DNA from: Deltaproteobacteria bacterium
GTDB lineage: Bacteria; Desulfobacterota; BSN033; UBA1163
Assembly (NCBI GenBank): GCA_016875255.1
Contig: VGRU01000156.1
Span: forward strand, 1 to 8,619
Direction: 5' to 3'
Length of the DNA: 8,619 nt
In this document: piece by piece, positions 6,328-8,619 of the stretch
Position numbering within the stretch: the stretch's first letter is position 1
How the letters are laid out: each line of letters opens with the position of its first letter
Program-made: the position numbers and the translations under genes
Notes under the pieces: model-generated
Database searches by the model: none
Seen by the model: only the letters and a program-made list of their open reading frames with translations
Told to the model about the DNA's origin: nothing

Positions 6328-6554
6328 CCTAAATTGAGCGATTTTTTCACCCCTCACAAGGGAGGCGGGGACGCCGAAAAGCCTTTTAGAGCGATTACCT
6401 TTAATAGGTTGAATTAACCAAGCGGCCTGTTCAATCATCGCCTGTTTGGTGAATCATTATGGCCAATTGCCCTTTGTTTCAATGTATCGCATTCTAAAAG
6501 GGTTTGAGGCATCTCGGCCTCCCTTGTGAGATAGGGTGAATCGCTCAATTTAGG
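6328..6554. mobile_element. 227-bp MITE-like element with 16-bp perfect terminal inverted repeats and 5-bp target duplication
   Basis: The ends are CCTAAATTGAGCGATT (6328-6343) and its exact complement AATCGCTCAATTTAGG (6539-6554). Both flanks carry TAAAA (6323-6327 and 6555-6559), as a target-site duplication would. Inside, inverse symmetry continues over ~71 bp per arm: CACCC (6348-6352)/GGGTG (6534-6538), CTCACAAGGGAGGC (6353-6366)/GCCTCCCTTGTGAG (6517-6530), and CCTTTTAGA (6382-6390)/TCTAAAAGG (6493-6501). The ~85-nt centre (6399-6483) has no ORF of note. With no transposase it would be a non-autonomous element moved in trans; the parent family is unknown. It ends 16 nt beyond the glyS stop, so it would be part of the glyS 3' transcript and could fold into a long hairpin. 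Confidence 0.75.
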
Positions 6555-6570
6555 TAAAAGATATATTTTA

Positions 6571-8619
6571 TCAGGTGAGCTTGGAGAAGTCGGCGAAGCT
6601 TAAGAAGAGTTGGCCAATTCCATCGAGCAGGGCGAACCGGTTATGCCGGACCGCCTCATCTTCGACCATCACCATGACGCCGTCGAAGAATTCGTCAATC
6701 GCTTTCTTCATTCGGCTCATCTCAAGGAAGGAGGCAGGGTAGTCCCGTTGACTGAGGAGTTGATCGATTTTCCCTTTCGCATCCATAAACGCCTGATAGA
6801 GATTCTTTTCGGCAGGCTCGGAGAAGAGGGAAGGATCGATCTCCTTCCCTGAAGGCGCTCCTTTCAAAATATTCATCGCACGCTTAAAGCCGATCACAAT
6901 CGATTCAAAGTCCTTCCATTCTTTCGCCTCCCGTAATGCGTCGATCCGGCGCTGGACATCCAGAAGTTGATCGAAGGAGGTTGAAAGGACAGCTTCGACC
7001 ACATCAAAGGGATAACCTTTGTCCAGAAGAAAGTTCTGATAGCGAACCCTGAAGAAGTCCAGAGCATCTGTCCTCACTTCGGGAAAAGGCCGCACCGTCT
7101 TCTCGCTCAATTGCCGGCCGGCCTCTTCAATCAATTCGACCAGAGAGAGAGGATATTCTTTCTCGATAATGATCCGGATGATCCCCAGCGCCTGACGTCT
7201 CAGGCCAAATGGGTCGGCTGTTCCGGTCGGAAGGAGGCCCACACCGAAGCAGCCCACGATCGTGTCCATCTTGTCGGCAATGCTCACCACATCTCCGACA
7301 GGGCTCGAAGGCAGCCGGTCCCCTGAAAAACCAGGCAGATAGTGCTCATAGATTGCCTCATAGACTTCTGCCTTTTCTCCGGAGAGCCTTGCATACTCCC
7401 TGCCCACAATCCCCTGAAGTTTTGGAAACTCCCCGACCATCCCGCTCACCAGATCGGCTTTGCACAGAAGGGCCGCTCTCTCCACAGCCTGCCGGAGTTT
7501 CGGGTTAATGCGCTCCACAATAAAAGAGGCCAGGTTTTTAAATCGTATCACCTTCTCATAAGAGGTCCCGAGTTTTGCCTGGAAGACGACCTTCTTCAAT
7601 TCTTCGACCCTCTTTTCCAGCGGGATCTTCAGGTCATCTTCGAAGAAAAAGGCCGCATCGGAAAGCCTCGCCTTGAGGACGCGCTCATTCCCCTTCACCA
7701 CCACCTTCTCATCTTTCGGGACAAGATTGCTGATGAAGATGAAATGGGGGAGCAATCGTCCATGGTCGTCCATCAGGGGGAAGTATCTCTGATGCTCCTT
7801 CATCGAATGGATGACCACCTCCCGCGGCAGGCGGAGAAATGTTTCATCAAAGCTCCCGCAGAGTGGAAGAGGATATTCGACAAGAAAGTTGACCTCGTTA
7901 AGAAGTTCCTCATCCTTCAAAACTTTCCCGGATACCCTGGCGCCTTCCCGGATCATCCCCTCTTCTATTCTTTTTTTCCTCTCGGCCGGATCGACAATGA
8001 CCGAAGCCTCACCCATCTTCTCCAGATAGGTCTTAAAATCCTTCACCGCCATGGGATCGGGATGCATGAACCGATGGCCATAGGTGATCTTTCCACTCCG
8101 GACATCTCCCAGTTCGAAAGGGATGACCTCCCCCCCGAAGAGGCAAAGAATCCAGTGAATGGGTCGGGCAAACCGGATGGAACCCTCTGCCCATCGCATC
8201 GACTTCTGGAAGGGAATGGAAAGGATGACTTCAGGAAGCAGGGAAGGAAGAATGTCGAGCGTGGCTTTTCCGGACTCCTTTTTAACAGCGCAGAGGTATT
8301 CCCCTTTCTCTGTCTGGATCACTTCAAGGGATTCAACGGGAACCGATTGACCTTTTGCAAAACCGATCGCCGCCTTTGTAGGAGCGCCCTTGGAATCGAA
8401 GGCAGTCGCCTTCGAAGGCCCTATTTTTCTGATCTCCTCATCTGTCTGTTTCTCTGACACGGATTCGATATGGAGGACGATCCGCCTGGGCGTCCCCAGG
8501 GTTCGGATTCCCTTGAAATCGACCCGGTGTGCCTCCAGCTCTTTCCGTACAAGCGTTTCCAGATCGGCTAAGGCCTGCGGCACAAATCCAGCAGGTATCT
8601 CCTCCGTCCCGATCTCTAA
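6571..8619 (-). CDS. glyS: Glycyl-tRNA synthetase beta subunit (first few codons beyond right edge)
   Basis: 682 residues are visible of a usual ~690. GlyS pairs with the GlyQ alpha subunit (alpha2beta2 class II enzyme) to charge tRNA-Gly with glycine in the cytoplasm; beta supplies tRNA recognition. The frame is open to the window edge, where it reads LEIGTEEIPAGF, the conserved GlyS N-terminus normally preceded by about M-x-x-L-L. The GTG at 8581-8583 is therefore an internal Val codon, not the start. Further landmarks (residues counted from the edge): EHQRYFPLMDDHGRLLPHFI (275-294), KADLVSGMVGEFPKLQG (387-403), LPTGTADPFGLRRQALGI (463-480), and the C-terminal helical anticodon-binding domain ending FFDGVMVMVEDEAVRHNRF (644-662). 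No frameshift or missing block was seen. glyQ is expected immediately upstream, beyond the right edge. The gene ends next to a MITE-like element. Confidence 0.97.
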   Translation of the reverse strand, partial: LEIGTEEIPAGFVPQALADLETLVRKELEAHRVDFKGIRTLGTPRRIVLHIESVSEKQTDEEIRKIGPSKATAFDSKGAPTKAAIGFAKGQSVPVESLEVIQTEKGEYLCAVKKESGKATLDILPSLLPEVILSIPFQKSMRWAEGSIRFARPIHWILCLFGGEVIPFELGDVRSGKITYGHRFMHPDPMAVKDFKTYLEKMGEASVIVDPAERKKRIEEGMIREGARVSGKVLKDEELLNEVNFLVEYPLPLCGSFDETFLRLPREVVIHSMKEHQRYFPLMDDHGRLLPHFIFISNLVPKDEKVVVKGNERVLKARLSDAAFFFEDDLKIPLEKRVEELKKVVFQAKLGTSYEKVIRFKNLASFIVERINPKLRQAVERAALLCKADLVSGMVGEFPKLQGIVGREYARLSGEKAEVYEAIYEHYLPGFSGDRLPSSPVGDVVSIADKMDTIVGCFGVGLLPTGTADPFGLRRQALGIIRIIIEKEYPLSLVELIEEAGRQLSEKTVRPFPEVRTDALDFFRVRYQNFLLDKGYPFDVVEAVLSTSFDQLLDVQRRIDALREAKEWKDFESIVIGFKRAMNILKGAPSGKEIDPSLFSEPAEKNLYQAFMDAKGKIDQLLSQRDYPASFLEMSRMKKAIDEFFDGVMVMVEDEAVRHNRFALLDGIGQLFLSFADFSKLT

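Noticed and set aside
6159..6350. A 63-codon minus-strand frame
   Set aside because: It begins within the terminal repeat of the MITE-like element and crosses the G+C-rich palindrome. Its composition is that of translated repeats.
6067..6570. tRNA, other structured RNA or CRISPR array in the longest gene-free stretch
   Set aside because: No cloverleaf with a TTCGA-type arm and no regularly spaced direct repeats were seen. The symmetry is explained by inverted repeats.
7342..8457. A 371-codon open frame on the plus strand, antisense to glyS
   Set aside because: It lies wholly inside a clearly conserved glyS. The translation shows no recognisable motif and looks like a codon-composition shadow. 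There is no ribosome site of note.
6571..8583. GTG at 8581-8583 as the glyS start
   Set aside because: The conserved GlyS N-terminus (EIGTEEIPAGF) is encoded upstream in the same frame up to the window edge, so the true start lies outside.

Overview
The window reads as an ordinary chromosomal stretch of an uncultured anaerobic bacterium. The most likely group is Desulfobacterota or another deltaproteobacterial-type lineage. This rests on the gene mix (an iron-sulfur-flavoprotein-like reductase, a B12-binding radical SAM enzyme, a FatA-type acyl-ACP thioesterase, and a two-subunit-type glycyl-tRNA synthetase), base composition near half G+C, and a repeat that resembles those I remember from such genomes. 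The lineage is inference, not proof.

Layout, left to right. (1) Minus strand, 1-1784: an acyl-ACP thioesterase followed 15 nt later by an adenine-deaminase-family amidohydrolase, which is cut by the left edge. They look like a two-gene transcription unit. (2) Plus strand, 1940-2659: a flavodoxin-fold reductase with a compact four-cysteine motif, transcribed divergently from the thioesterase across a 155-nt promoter region. (3) 2660-2918: a convergent intergenic region with a perfect 14-bp inverted repeat and a 10-bp tandem duplication. (4) Minus strand, 2919-4289: a B12-binding radical SAM protein. (5) Plus strand, 4555-6066: a phytoene-desaturase/carotenoid-isomerase-type flavoprotein, transcribed divergently from (4). 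The 265-nt shared upstream region holds a perfect TATAAT box and a 15-nt palindrome. (6) 6067-6570: noncoding, with a G+C-rich palindromic repeat and a well-formed 227-bp MITE-like element. That element has 16-bp perfect terminal inverted repeats and a 5-bp TAAAA target duplication. (7) Minus strand, 6571-8619: glyS, the glycyl-tRNA synthetase beta subunit, missing only its first few codons at the right edge; glyQ would be expected just beyond.

The genes do not form one obvious pathway. glyS is housekeeping. The divergent radical SAM/CrtI-type pair could act on a common isoprenoid or other lipid substrate, but this is only a contextual guess. I found no phage, CRISPR, toxin-antitoxin or defence gene, and no RNA gene. 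The best noncoding signal is the MITE-like element next to glyS. The best coding signals are the divergent adenine-deaminase-like protein and the radical SAM/FAD oxidoreductase pair.
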